DNA from: Isoetes taiwanensis | Taxonomy: Eukaryota > Streptophyta > Lycopodiopsida > Isoetales > Isoetaceae | DNA length: 64,000 bases | NCBI GenBank assembly: GCA_021234155.1 | Contig: JAJEKV010000014.1 | Coordinates: 16,278,872-16,342,871, forward strand | Reading direction: 5' to 3' | Shown here: positions 11,118-27,201 of the stretch, one piece after another | How positions within the stretch are numbered: position 1 is the first letter of the stretch | How the letters are laid out: every line of letters begins with the position of its first letter | The notes under the pieces: model-generated | Databases searched by the model: none | What the model saw: only the letters and a program-made list of their open reading frames with translations | What the model was told of the DNA's origin: nothing | Made by a program: the position numbers and the translations under genes

Positions 11118-11300
11118 GTGCACAAGTTTTTTTGTAAAGGCAATCCTTAATATAATGAGCTTTTTGTAAAATCATGCAAGGTTTCATCCTGCATAAGCTT
11201 TTTTGTAAAAACAGTCCTTAATGTAATGAGCTTTTGGTAAAATCATGCAAGATTTGATCCTGCACAAGGTTTTTTGTAAAAACAGTTCTTAATATAATAG
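11118..11300 (+). repeat. tandem ~78-bp repeat, about 2.4 copies
   Basis: Copies starting near 11122, 11200 and 11270 share TTTTTTGTAAARRCARTCCTTAATRTAATGAGC, TTTTTGTAAAATCATGCAAG and TTTSATCCTGCA (given as separate pieces of one unit). They follow directly on the 87-aa ORF and may form its 3' untranslated region. Confidence 0.75.
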
Positions 11301-11602
11301 TGCTTTGTATTGTAGCAAATATATTCAAAAATATATGCATGTTGTTTTTCTTTACATTTTTACTCTTATGGGTTGTGCAATCTCTTAAATCGATTAAGTC
11401 AAGGTAGAGATAAGCAGATGCAAAAGGGAAGTCTCTTTCTTCCTATTTGTTTTGGGGACGCTTTTTGGCATGGTTTTTATATGATTTCATGGGCGTATTG
11501 CACGAGGCATACTAATTAGTACATCTAGAGTGTGCATTGTATTTGCATACGCTTGAATGAATTTTGATGCCTATTTTCAATAGTCTAGACCCATAGGCCT
11601 AT

Positions 11603-12160
11603 CTCTAACAAAATATAAGATTACTAGAAATTTTTTTTTTTTTTGGATTAGTGATGTTTTTTGGAAGGGTTTTTCCGGGTGTGTTTTCCGGCGGTGGCTC
11701 GATGTGAGGAAGGGGGGCATGGTTTTGAACAGGCGGAGTTAGAGCTGCACGCAGGCCATTCGTAACTTTCATGAGGTAATTCATCGAATGTAAACTCTTT
11801 TGTATACCGTTTTCTTGATTTCGAAATTCCTCACAGGATTAAGCGTACTCTAAAAGACATGAGGCCATCGATTTGCAAAGGGTCACTGATTTGCAAAGGG
11901 TCACTGAAGGCAAATAGCTGCAAGTAATCGCACTGTCAAATTTGGCCAGATGTACTCTTGGTTTTTACATATTGAAGACTGGTTAGAAACAGATTGCTTG
12001 GCCTACTGTACCCATAAATTAGTTTGTGCAGAGTTAAATTGTCAAGCACCTTTATCTGTTGCGCTTCTTGCAGAAGCTCTATGCCCCGTTAGCAAGAAGG
12101 ACAAATTGAGCCTGGAAAAAGAAAAAATGGGCAGCATCTTTGCAGTAGTGCAAGGGAAAA
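11603..12160. other. gene-free stretch
   Basis: It contains a 15-base T-run (11632-11646) and a short direct duplication (TTTGCAAAGGGTCACTGA, 11872-11908). The plus-strand 95-codon frame 11950-12237 shows nothing recognisable. Confidence 0.4.
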
Positions 12161-12541
12161 CTATTTTGGCCTCTTCTCAGCTATTTCATTGGATGCAAAC
12201 AGTGAGACATCCGATTTCCCTCTCCCTAGATAATTAAGCACTTTAAATCGTGCTTGATTGCCCTGTTTTTCTAGCTTAATTTGATCTAATTTGTGTCCTA
12301 GGGTCAGTTCCTTAAGATCACCGGTCAATTCAGAGAATTCAACGTTTGCTGTTGTAATGCAATTAAACGAAAGATTAAGATATTTCAGATTTGCTAGTCT
12401 TCCTATACTGGCAGCAATTCTTCCACGGAGGAGATTGTTTGTAAGATTTATAGACTCCGCCGCTCCGACAAATTCCCAAAGACAAAAGATGTCCAGCATA
12501 GAGAATTTAAAAATTTGTATCCAAAGAAAACCTACTATCAA
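12161..12541 (-). pseudogene. leucine-rich-repeat gene fragment
   Basis: The minus-strand frame contains SINLTNNLLRGRIAASIGRL followed by ANLKYLNLSFNCI: one full and one partial plant-specific LRR (L..L.L..N...G.IP type, with the IP changed). The flanks of the frame do not continue as LRRs. It probably derives from an LRR receptor or LRR protein gene. Confidence 0.6.
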
Positions 12542-12738
12542 ATACGTTCTGGCTCAAATTTAAACATCAGTTTTGATCCTTTCCTCTGAAAGATGTTAGC
12601 AATAGACCAACTAGCTTAACTTGATCCAACAGAGCTAACTTTAGCATTTTGTGGTTTATCGAAAGATCACTTAGCTGTGTGGCAACTGTGGAAAATCGTC
12701 TGCTGATCTGTCATGAGGAGAAATTTTATCATACGGGG

Positions 12739-14451
12739 AATCCAATCAAATTTAGAACCTGGACACCAAGTGTATCTACTATGAAGCCTGATGAAAACAG
12801 GGAACCATGATGTTATTAAAACGCTTCTAATTTCTCTGCAGACTGTAATTATTCCTTCACCAAGTGACTCAGAGCTTCAAAAAGCATGCGGTATCCATGC
12901 TTTGAAAGTTTATCACAAGAAGTAACATGTGCCGAGAGATGGCTGGCAAATTCGCCTTCTCCAGCCAAAAATCTGATAGCAGTACCAGCAATACTGAATC
13001 TTTGAAACTCTCCTAATAACCATGTCAAGCTCGTATGCATTCAAAACACCAGATCAATGGTCCCCTTATAATATGCTAGGTGAGCATCACAGAGAGATGA
13101 AAGTAATGGGAAAAAAACCAGCTTTCTTGAGAAACCCACCGCTATATTGCTGTGGAAAAGGTCCGTTAATATCATGCAAGTCAGTTTGTAAATCTAGAGT
13201 ATATCTAGAGATTTTGACCCTAGTCCCTCAATTTCTTTGCTGTATTTCGGTATTCAACTTAAGATTGCCAAGATGATGGCATACACACCTAAATCAAGAT
13301 GCACTAGATGCCAGACCAATCAATAGGAAGCAATAGATGGAAATGCTCTTCACTGTGCAAAAATGGGTGTACCATAAAACTAAACTCTAAAGTGAAACAC
13401 AACATGAAAGCTATTAAAGAAATTACCTCGTTTACGCACACAAAAAATCCTCATAACTGACACCACCTCAAGAATACAATGCCTCAATTGCTTATTTGTT
13501 TCTCGTGGATTCATCCTCCAACTAGTGGCCTCCAGAATCAATATGATGCTTTGAGTGGGATTTGCCAAAGTTTTCTTTTAGGCCTAACAAATCTTTGATT
13601 TGGAAATACAATTTGGGCACCAGAGGTTTCAAATTTTTTGTCTTTCAAATATTAATTGGTTGGATTCTAAGAACGTTATGAGTTGTATGTCGACGATGAA
13701 ATATTCAATTGGTCGTTTCAAAGAAAAGATTAAATAGGGCAAACATCTTCATACGCTTTGTATATTCTCTGAAATTTATTTTTCTAATGGGGCGTGGGCC
13801 TTAATAGTTTAGGAAATCTATTTTCGTATTCTCTTGAAAATCATACCCCATTATTGGATACTTCATGTTGGAACCTTCGTTGTTTTTTGCTTAGATAGAG
13901 AAATTACTTTGACTTTATCCCGATAACAAACATATACCATGAGCCTTAGTTAATCGATTAGAAAGCAAAAGCGACAAATAGTCCTACTAGATTGATATGC
14001 AAGTTAGATTTAAAAGATATAATTTACCCTGGTAAATATTGTATTAAATATCTCGTTCTGACCTCCCTCCCGAAATTAGGTAAACTTTGGCAAAGTTGCC
14101 ATGGGACATCTGAAAATAACAACCCATGGTCATTATCACCTCTAATATAAAGCGGAAAAAAATTGAAACAAATACCAATTGTGCACAAAAAGAAAAAGAT
14201 ATAGATAATTAAGTAAATGGACCTAATCTATCACAGGAGCATAGGTTAAGAATCTAGTTGAAAAAGACATCTTCATGCCTTGGGACCTAGCACAACAAAA
14301 TGCAATGTTGAGTACAACAAAATGCGATGTTGAGCTGGAGCAAAACCAAAAAGAAATTTATCTCACAAAAACATGGTGAGATCTTTTAGCATCCCGACTT
14401 GCAAAAAACATGCATGTGGTGGTTATACGAAATGCCAAAATGGCTTTGCAT

Positions 14452-14488
<37 letters not shown>

Positions 14489-15196
14489 TTTGCATCATAG
14501 AACTCTACAAATACTGACTCTATTTTGACCTTCAAGTCCATGTTATGGAATTTTAAGGCCACCACAAAATAGCATATTTTGACATTTGTGTAGAGCTTTG
14601 GAAGCTCAACTAACATTTTCATATGTGGCAAATATCACCTACCTATTCAAAAGTAGACTTTCGTGAAAAACAATTCAAGCAAAACACATATAACATACCA
14701 TTCTAACCATTTGCAGATGCAAGACATCATAAAATTTGGGTTTTTTTATGTTGTTGGACACTTTTTAGAATCTACGTTTTTAGAAGCAAAGGCATTGCCA
14801 ATGCAAGTCAATTTGCCAAGCTCCAACCATGAACAATGTGCATTGTGGCATGCAGTTGCAGCATGCAACCATCCAGCTGACCTCAATAGTTGTTAGAGAG
14901 TCACGTAAAAGTAACGTGGACACTAAAGAAATTATTAGCATGCAACCATCCAGCTGACCTCAATAGTTGTTAGAGTCTGTAAAAAGTACGTGGACACTAA
15001 AGAAATTATTTCACAATTGTCTGCATAAACTTTTATGGCTTACATTATATATTTTGCACCAATCATAACTTGAATGTGCACATACGCATCACAAAGGACA
15101 ATTGATCAAAAATAGCTACAACCATTTGCTATGAAGTTAATCCTCCAACGTGGGTGGGAGCGGGAGCGGGTGCAAGTCCCAAAGAACCATGCCTTG

Positions 15197-15228
<32 letters not shown>

Positions 15229-15641
15229 AGGGAGAGGGAGAGGGAGAGGGAGAGGGAGAGGGAGATGTTAATCCTCCATACAAACATTTGCAAATGAAAA
15301 TATCATGAGACATGCATTGTCAATTCCACGCCTTTGGTTGTGCATACACAGAAGCACATGATAAGTTCAACACCACGTCTATTGGGACAAAAAAAATACG
15401 CCCCATATAGCACCATTGAAACATTGTTAGAAAGTAGCTTGGACCGCTATAATAGTCCTATAAATGACATATACAACTAGGAAGCCTAAATTAAGGATTA
15501 GTAAAAAACGCAGATTCAACATGAACAGGCTATGAGCCTTACGAGTTGCATATTTTGAAAGCTATGAGATGCATACCTTACTTTGTTTAATCGATTAAAT
15601 TGCGGCATTTGGGGAAAGACATGATGTCGCTAGCATTTCAG
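12739..15641 (+). repeat. array unit 1
   Basis: First unit; its left edge joins unrelated sequence at 12738. It lacks 16 bp present in other units (TTGTTCAAACAACT region, near 12862). It alone carries the 33-base poly(A) insertion at 14453-14485. The GA/GGGAGA tract spans about 15195-15266. Confidence 0.9.
14442..14496 (+). repeat. pure poly(A) insertion with 11-bp flanking duplication
   Basis: Thirty-three A residues (14453-14485) stand between two copies of GGCTTTGCATC (14442-14452 and 14486-14496). All other units have a single copy of that 11-mer and no A tract (for example around 17366, 20261 and 26078). Confidence 0.9.
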
Positions 15642-18075
15642 AATCCAATCAAATTTAGAACCTGGACACCAAGTGTATCTACTATGAAGCCTGATGAAAA
15701 CATGGAACCATGATGTTATTAAAACGCTTCTAATTTCTCTGCAGACTGTAATTATTCCTTCACCAAGTTGTTCAAACAACTGACTCAGAGCTTCAAAAAG
15801 CATGCGGTATCCATGCTTTGAAAGTTTATCACAAGAAGTAACATGTCTTTAGAGATGGTGGCAAATTAAGCCTTCTCGACCAAAAAATCGATAGCGATTA
15901 CCGGTATCTTGAATCTTTGAAACTCTCCTAATAACCATGTCAAGCTCGTATGCATTCAAAACACCAGATCAATGGTCCCCTTATAATATGCTAGGTGAGC
16001 ATCACAGAGAGATGAAAGTAATGGGAAAAAAACCAGCTTTCTTGAGAAACCCACCGCTATATTGCTGTGGAAAAGGTCCGTTAATATCATGCAAGTCAGT
16101 TTGTAAATCTAGAGTATATCTAGAGATTTTGACCCTAGTCCCTCAATTTCTTTCTTTGTATTTTACGTATTCAACTTAAGATTGCCAAGATGATGGCATA
16201 CACACCTAAATCAAGATGCACTAGATGCCGGACCAATCAATAGGAAGCAATAGATGGAAATGCTCTTCATTTGTGCAAAAAATGGGTGTACCATAAAACT
16301 AAACTCTAAAGTGAAACACAACATGAAAGCTATTAAAGAAATTACCTCGTTTTACGCACACAAAAATCCTCATAACCCGACACCACCTCAAGAATACAAT
16401 GCCTCAATTGCTTATTTGTTTCTCGTGGATTCATCCTCCAACTAGTGGCCTCCAGAATCAATATGATGCTTTGAGTGGGATTTGCCAAAGTTTTCTTTCA
16501 GGCCTAACAAATCTTTGATTTGGAAATACAATTTGGGCACCAGAGGTTTCGAATTTTTTGTCTTTCAAATATTAATTGGTTGGATTCTAAGAACGTTATG
16601 AGTTGTATGTCGACGATGAAATATTCAATTGTTCATTTCAAAGAAAAGATTAAATAGGGCAAACATCTTCATCTGCTTTGTATATTCTACGAAATTTATT
16701 TTTCTAACAGGACGTGGACGCAATAGTTTAGGAAATCTATTTTCGTATTCTCTTGAAAATCATACCCCATTATTGGATACTTCATCTTTTGGAACCTTCG
16801 TTGTTGCTGCTTAGATAGAGAAATTACTTTGACTTTATCCTGATAACAAACATATACCATGAGCCTTAGTTAATCGATTAGAAAGCAAGCAGCAAATAGT
16901 CCTACTAGATTGATATGCAAGTTAGATTTAAAAGATACGCAATTTACCCTGGTAAATATTGTATTAAATATCTCGTTTACAGCCTCCCTCCTGAAATTAG
17001 GTAAACTTTGGCAAAGTTGCCATGGGACATCTGAAAATAACAACCCATGGTCATTATCACCTCTAATATAAAACGGGAAAAAATTGAAACAAATACCAAT
17101 TGTGCAAAAAAAAAGAAAAAAAGATATAGATAATTAAGTAAATGGACCTAATCTATCACAGGAGCATAGGTTAAGAATCTAGTTGAAAAAGACATCTTCA
17201 TGCCTTGGGACCTAGCACAACAAAATGCAATGTTGAGTACAACAAAATGCGATGTTGAGCTGGAGCAAAACCAAAAAGAAATTTATCTCACAAAAACATG
17301 GTGAGATCTTTTAGCATCCCGACTTGCAAAAAACATGCATGTGGTGGTTATACGAAATGCCAAAATGGCTTTGCATCATAGAACTCTACAAATACTGACT
17401 CTATTTTGACCTTCAAGTCCATGTTATGGAATTTTAAGGCCACCACAAAATAGCATATTTTGACATTTGTGTAGAGCTTTGGAAGCTCAACTAACATTTT
17501 CATATGTGGCAAATATCACCTACCTATTCAAAAGTAGACTTTCGTGAAAAACAATTCAAGCAAAACACATATAACATACCATTCTAACCATTTGCAGATG
17601 CAAGACATCATAAAGCTGGGTTTTTTTATGTTGTTGGACACTTTTTAGAATCTACGTTTTTAGAAGCAAAGGCATTGCCAATGCAAGTCAATTTGCCAAG
17701 CTCCAACCATGAACAATGTGCATTGTGGCATGCAGTTGCAGCATGCAACCATCCAGCTGACCTCAATAGTTGTTAGAGTCTGTAAAAAGTACGTGGACAC
17801 TAAAGAAATTATTAGCATGCAACCATCCAGCTGACCTCAATAGTTGTTAGAGTCTCAGAAAAAGTACGCGTGGACACTAAAGAAATTATTTCACAATTGT
17901 GTGATAAACTTTTTATGGCTTACATTATATATTTTGCACCAATCATAGCTTGAATGTGCACGCACGCATCACAAAGGACAATTGATCAAAAAAATAGCTA
18001 CAACCATTTGCTATGAAGTTAATCCTCCAACGTGGGTGGGAGGCGGGAGCGGGTGCAAGTCCCAAAGAACCATGC

Positions 18076-18120
<45 letters not shown>

Positions 18121-18534
18121 GAGAGGGAGAGGGGAGGGAGGGAGAGGGAGAGGGAGAGGGAGATGTTAATCCTCCATACAAACATTTGCAAATGAAAATA
18201 TCATGAGACATGCATTGTCAATTCCACGCCCTTGGTTGTGCATACGCAGTACATGATAAGTTCAACACCACGTCTATTGGGACAAAAAAAATACGCCCCA
18301 TATAGCACCATTGAAACATTGTTAGAAAGTAGCTTGGACCGCTATAATAGTCCTATAAATGACATATACAACTAGGAAGCCTAAATTAAGGATTAGTAAA
18401 AAACGCAGATTCAACATGAACAGGCTATGAGCCTTACGAGTTGCATATTTTGAAAGCTATGAGATGCATACCTTACTTTGTTTAATCGATTCGTTAGGCA
18501 TTTGGGGAAAGACATGATGTCGCTAGCATTTCGT
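15642..18534 (+). repeat. array unit 2
   Basis: Full unit. GA-rich tract about 18077-18164, including GGGGGAG and GGGGAGGGAGG interruptions. The copies of the ~80-bp internal duplication lie at about 17740-17900. Confidence 0.9.
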
Positions 18535-21403
18535 AATCCAATCAAATTTAGAACACGGACACCAAGTGTATCTACTATGAAGCCTCGATGAAAACATGGA
18601 ACCATGATGTTATTAAAAACGCTTCTAATTTCTCTGCAGATCGTAATTATTCCTTCACCAAGTTGTTCAAACAACCCGACTCGAGCTTCAAAAAGCATGC
18701 GGTATCCATGCTTTGAAAGTTTATCACAAGAAGTAACATGTGTAGAGATGGTCGGCAAATTAAGCCTTCTCCGACCAAAAAATCGATAGCGATACCCGGC
18801 AATCTTGAATCTTTGAAACTCTCCTAATAACCATGTCAAGCTCGTATGCATTCAAAACACCGGATCAATGGTCCCCTTATAATATGCTAGGTGAGCATCA
18901 GGAGAGATGAAAGTAATGGGAAAAAAACCAGCTTTCTTGAGAAACCCACCGCTATATTGCTGTGGAAAAGGTCCGTTAATATCATGCAAGTCAGTTTGTA
19001 AATCTAGAGTATATCTAGAGATTTTGACCCTAGTCCCTCAATTTCTTTCTCAGTATTTACGTATTCAACTTAAGATTGCCAAGATGATGGCATACACACC
19101 TAAATCAAGATGCACTAGATGCCAGACCAATCAATAGGAAGCAATAGATGGAAATGCTCTTCACTGTGCAAAAATGGGTGTACCATAAAACTAAACTCTA
19201 AAGTGAAACACAACATGAAAGCTATTAAAGAAATTACCTCGTTTACGCACACAAAAAATCCTCATAACTGACACCACCTCAAGAATACAATGCCTCAATT
19301 GCTTATTTGTTTCTCGTGGATTCATCCTCCAACTAGTGGCCTCCAGAATCAATATGATGCTTTGAGTGGGATTTGCCAAAGTTTTCTTTTAGGCCTAACA
19401 AATCTTTGATTTGGAAATACAATTTGGGCACCAGAGGTTTCGAATTTTTTGTCTTTCAAATATTAATTGGTTGGATTCTAAGAACGTTATGAGTTGTATG
19501 TCGACGATGAAATATTCAATTGGTCGTTTCAAAGAAAAGATTAAATAGGGCAAACATCTTCATCCGCTTTGTATATTCTACGAAATTTATTTTTCTAACA
19601 GGACGTGGGACTTAATAGTTTAGGAAATCTATTTTCAGTATTCTCTTGAAAATCATACCCCATTATTGGATACTTCATGCTGGAACCTTCGTTGTTGCCT
19701 GCTTAGATAGAGAAATTACTTTGACTTTATCCTGATAACAAACATATACCATGAGCCTTAGTTAATCGATTAGAAAGCAAGCAGCAAATAGTCCTACTAG
19801 ATTGATATGCAAGTTAGATTTAAAAGATACGCAATTTACCCTGGTAAATATTGTATTAAATATCTCGCTTTCTGACCTCCCTCCGAAATTAGGTAAACTT
19901 TGGCAAAGTTGCCATGGGACATCCGAAAATAACAACCCATGGTCATTATCACCTCTAATATAAAACGGGAAAAAATTGAAACAAATACCAATTGTGCACA
20001 AAAAAGAAAAAGATATAGATAATTAAGTAAATGGACCTAATCTATCACAGGAGCATAGGTTAAGAATCTAGTTGAAAAAGACATCTTCATGCCTTGGGAC
20101 CTAGCACAACAAAATGCAATGTTGAGTACAACAAAATGCGATGTTGAGCTGGAGCAAAACCAAAAAGAAATTTATCTCACAAAAACATGGTGAGATCTTT
20201 TAGCATCCCGACTTGCAAAAAACATGCATGTGGTGGTTATAATGAAATGCCAAAATGGCTTTGCATCATAGAACTCTACAAACATCGACTCTATTTTGAC
20301 CTTCAAGTCCATGTTATGGAATTTTAAGGCCACCACAAAATAGCATATTTTGACATTTGTGTAGAGCTTTGGAAGCTCAACTAACATTTTCATATGTGGC
20401 AAATATCACCTACCTATTCAAAAGTAGACTTTCGTGAAAAACAATTCAAGCAAAACACATATAACATACCATTCTAACCATTTGCAGATGCAAGACATCA
20501 TAAAATTTGGGTTTTTTATGTTGTTGGACACTTTTTAGAATCTTTTTTTTAGAAGCAAAGGCATTGCCAATGCAAGTCAATTTGCCAAGCTCCAACCATG
20601 AACAATGTGCATTGTGGCATGCAGTTGCAGCATGCAACCATCCAGCTGACCTCAATAGTTGTTAGAGTCTGTAAAAAGTACGTGGACACTAAAGAAATTA
20701 TTAGCATGCAACCATCCAGCTGACCTCAATAGTTGTTAGAGTCTGTAAAAAGTACGTGGACACTAAAGAAATTATTTCACAATTGTCTGCATAAACTTTT
20801 TATGGCTTACATTATATATTTTGCACCAATCATAACTTGAATGTGCACGCACGCATCACAAAGGACAATTGATCAAAAAATAGCTACAACCATTTGCTAT
20901 GAAGTTAATCCTCCAACGTGGGTGGGAGGCGGGGGGCGAGGTGCAAGTCCCAAAGCAACCATGCCTTGAGAGAGAGAGAGAGAGGGAGAGGGAGAGGGAG
21001 AGGGAGAGGGAGAGGGAGAGGGAGAGGGAGATGTTAATCCTCCATACAAACATTTGCAAATGAAAATATCATGAGACATGCATTGTCAATTCCACGCCCT
21101 TGGTTGTGCATACGCAGTACATGATAAGTTCAACACCACGTCTATTGGGACAAAAAAAATACGCCCCATATAGCACCATTGAAACATTGTTAGAAAGTAG
21201 CTTGGACCGCTATAATAGTCCTATAAATGACATATACAACTAGGAAGCCTAAATTAAGGATTAGTAAAAAACGCAGATTCAACATGAACAGGCTATGAGC
21301 CTTACGAGTTGCATATTTTGAAAGCTATGAGATGCATACCTTACTTTGTTTAATCGATTAAATTCGGCATTTGGGGAAAGACATGATGTCGCTAGCATTT
21401 CAG
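18535..21403 (+). repeat. array unit 3
   Basis: Full unit. GA-rich tract about 20967-21031. The stretch AATCTACGTTTTTAG of other units reads AATCTTTTTTTTAG here (~20540). Confidence 0.9.
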
Positions 21404-24355
<2,952 letters not shown>

Positions 24356-27201
24356 AATCCAATCAAATTTAGAACCTGGACACCAAGTGTATTTACTATG
24401 AAGCCTGATGAAAACAGGGAACCATGATGTTATTAAAACGCTTCTAATTTCTCTGCAGACTGTAATTATTCCTTCACCAAGTTGTTCAAACAACTGACTC
24501 AGAGCTTCAAAAAGCATGCGGTATCCATGCTTTGAAAGTTTATCACAAGAAGTAACATGTCTTGAGAGATGGTCGGCAAATTCGCCTTCTCCGGTAAAAA
24601 TCTGATAGCGATTACAAAGAATACTTGAATCTTTGAAACTCTCCTAATAACCATGTCAAGCTCGTATGCATTCAAAACACCAGATCAATGGTCCCTTTAT
24701 AATATGCTAGGTGAGCATCACAGAGAGATGAAAGTAATGGGAAAAAAACCAGCTTTCTTGAGAAACCCACCGCTATATTGCTATGGAAAAGGTCCGTTAA
24801 TATCATGCAAGTCAGTTTGTAAATCTAGAGTATATCTAGAGATTTTGACCCTAGTCCCTCAATTTCTTTGCTGTATTTCTGTATTCAACTTAAGATTGCC
24901 AAGATGATGGCATACACACCTAAATCAAGATGCACTAGATGCCAGACCAATCAATAGGAAGCAATAGATGGAAATGCTCTTCACTGTGCAAAAATGGGTG
25001 TACCATAAAACTAAACTCTAAAGTGAAACACAACATGAAAGCTATTAAAGAAATTACCTCGTTTACGCACACAAAAAATCCTCATAACTGACACCACCTC
25101 AAGAATACAATGCCTCAATTGCTTATTTGTTTCTCGTGGATTCATCCTCCAACTAGTGGCCTCCAGAATCAATATGATGCTTTGAGTGGGATTTGCCAAA
25201 GTTTTCTTTTAGGCCTAACAAATCTTTGATTTGGAAATACAATTTGGGCACCAGAGGTTTCGAATTTTTTGTCTTTCAAATATTAATTGGTTGGATTCTA
25301 AGAACGTTATGAGTTGTATGTCGACGATGAAATATTCAATTGGTCGTTTCAAAGAAAAGATTAAATAGGGCAAACATCTTCATCCGCTTTGTATATTCTA
25401 CGAAATTTATTTTTCTAACGGGGACGTGGGCGCAATAGTTTAGGAAATCTATTTTCGTATTCTCTTGAAAATCATACCCCATTATTGGATACTTCATCTT
25501 TGGAACCTTCGTTGTTTACTGCTTAGATAGAGAAATTACTTTGACTTTATCGATAACAAACATATACCATGAGCCTTAGTTAATCGATTAGAAAAGCAAG
25601 CGACAAATAGTCCTACTAGATTGATATGCAAGTTAGATTTAAAAGATCTTAATTTACCCGGTAAATATTGTATTAAATATCTCGTTTTCTGACCTCCCTC
25701 CCGAAATTAGGTAAACTTTGGCAAAGTTGCCATGGGACATCCGAAAATAACAACCCATGGTCATTATCACCTCTAATATAAAACGGGAAAAAATTGAAAC
25801 AAATACCAATTGTGCACAAAAAAGAAAAAGATATAGATAATTAAGTAAATGGACCTAATCTATCACAGGAGCATAGGTTAAGAATCTAGTTGAAAAAGAC
25901 ATCTTCATGCCTTGGGACCTAGCACAACAAAATGCAATGTTGAGTACAACAAAATGCGATGTTGAGCTGGAGCAAAACCAAAAAGAAATTTATCTCACAA
26001 AAACATGGTGAGATCTTTTAGCATCCCCACTTGCAAAAAACATGCATGTGGTGGTTATACGAAATGCCAAAATGGCTTTGCATCATAGAACTCTACAAAT
26101 ACTGACTCTATTTTGACCTTCAAGTCCATGTTATGGAATTTTAAGGCCACCACAAAATAGCATATTTTGACATTTGTGTCGAGCTTTGGAAGCTCAACTA
26201 ACATTTTCATATGTGGCAAATATCACCTACGTATTCAAAAGTAGACTTTCGTGAAAAACAATTCAAGCAAAACACATATAACATACCATTCTAACCATTT
26301 GCAGATGCAAGACATCATAAAGCTGGGTTTTTTTATGTTGTTGGACACTTTTTAGAATCTACGTTTTTAGAAGCAAAGGCATTGCCAATGCAAGTCAATT
26401 TGCCAAGCTCCAACCATGAACAATGTGCATTGTGGCATGCGATTCAAAACATGCAACCATCCGGTGACCTCAATAGTTGTTAGAGTCTCAAAAAAAATGC
26501 GTGGACACTAAAGAAATTATTAGCATGCAACCATCCGGTGACCTCAATAGTTGTTAGAGTCCAGTAAAAAGTGCGTGGACACTAAAGAAATTATTTCACA
26601 ATTGTTATGCATAAACTTTTTATGGCTTACATTATATATTTTGCACCAATCATAGCTTGAATGTGCACGCAGGCATCACAAAGGACAATTGATCAAAAAA
26701 TAGCTACAACCATTTGCTATGAAGTTAATCCTCCAACGTGGGTGGGAGACGGGAGCGGGTGCAAGTCCCAGCAACCATGCCTTCAGAGAGAGAGAGAGAG
26801 AGGGAGAGGGAGAGGGAGAGGGAGAGGGAGATGTTGATCCTCCATACAAACATTTGCAAATGAAAATATCATGAGACATGCATTGTCAATTCCACGCCCT
26901 TGGTTGTGCATACGCAGTACATGATAAGTTCAACACCACGTCTATTGGGACAAAAAAAATACGCCCCATATAGCACCATTGAAACATTGTTAGAAAGTAG
27001 CTTGGACCGCTATAATAGTCCTATAAATGACATATACAACTAGGAAGCCTAAATTAAGGATTAGTAAAAAACGCAGATTCAACATGAACAGGCTATGAGC
27101 CTTACGAGTTGCATATTTTGAAAGCTATGAGATGCATACCTTACTTTGTTTAATCGATTCGTCGGCATTTGGGGAAAGACATGATGTCGCTAGCATTTCA
27201 G
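24356..27201 (+). repeat. array unit 5
   Basis: Full unit with the shortest GA-rich tract (about 26783-26831). In the internal ~80-bp duplication the CAGCTG of other units reads CGGTG in both copies (~26461 and ~26533). Confidence 0.9.

Larger units (their letters stand above)
10157..11602. mobile_element. small TIR element with ~130-bp inverted ends and an internal ORF
   Basis: The left end (about 10157-10290) reads GGGTCTACACTATTGAAAA, then TTCAAGCGTATGCAAATA, CACTCTAGATGTACTAATTA, GTGCAATACGCCCAT and AAATCATATAAAAACCAT. The same blocks occur in reverse complement, in order, at about 11602-11470, with roughly 10% mismatches. No transposase is visible inside. A fragment of the same family lies at 53.03-53.15 kb. 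I could not fix a target-site duplication. Confidence 0.7.
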
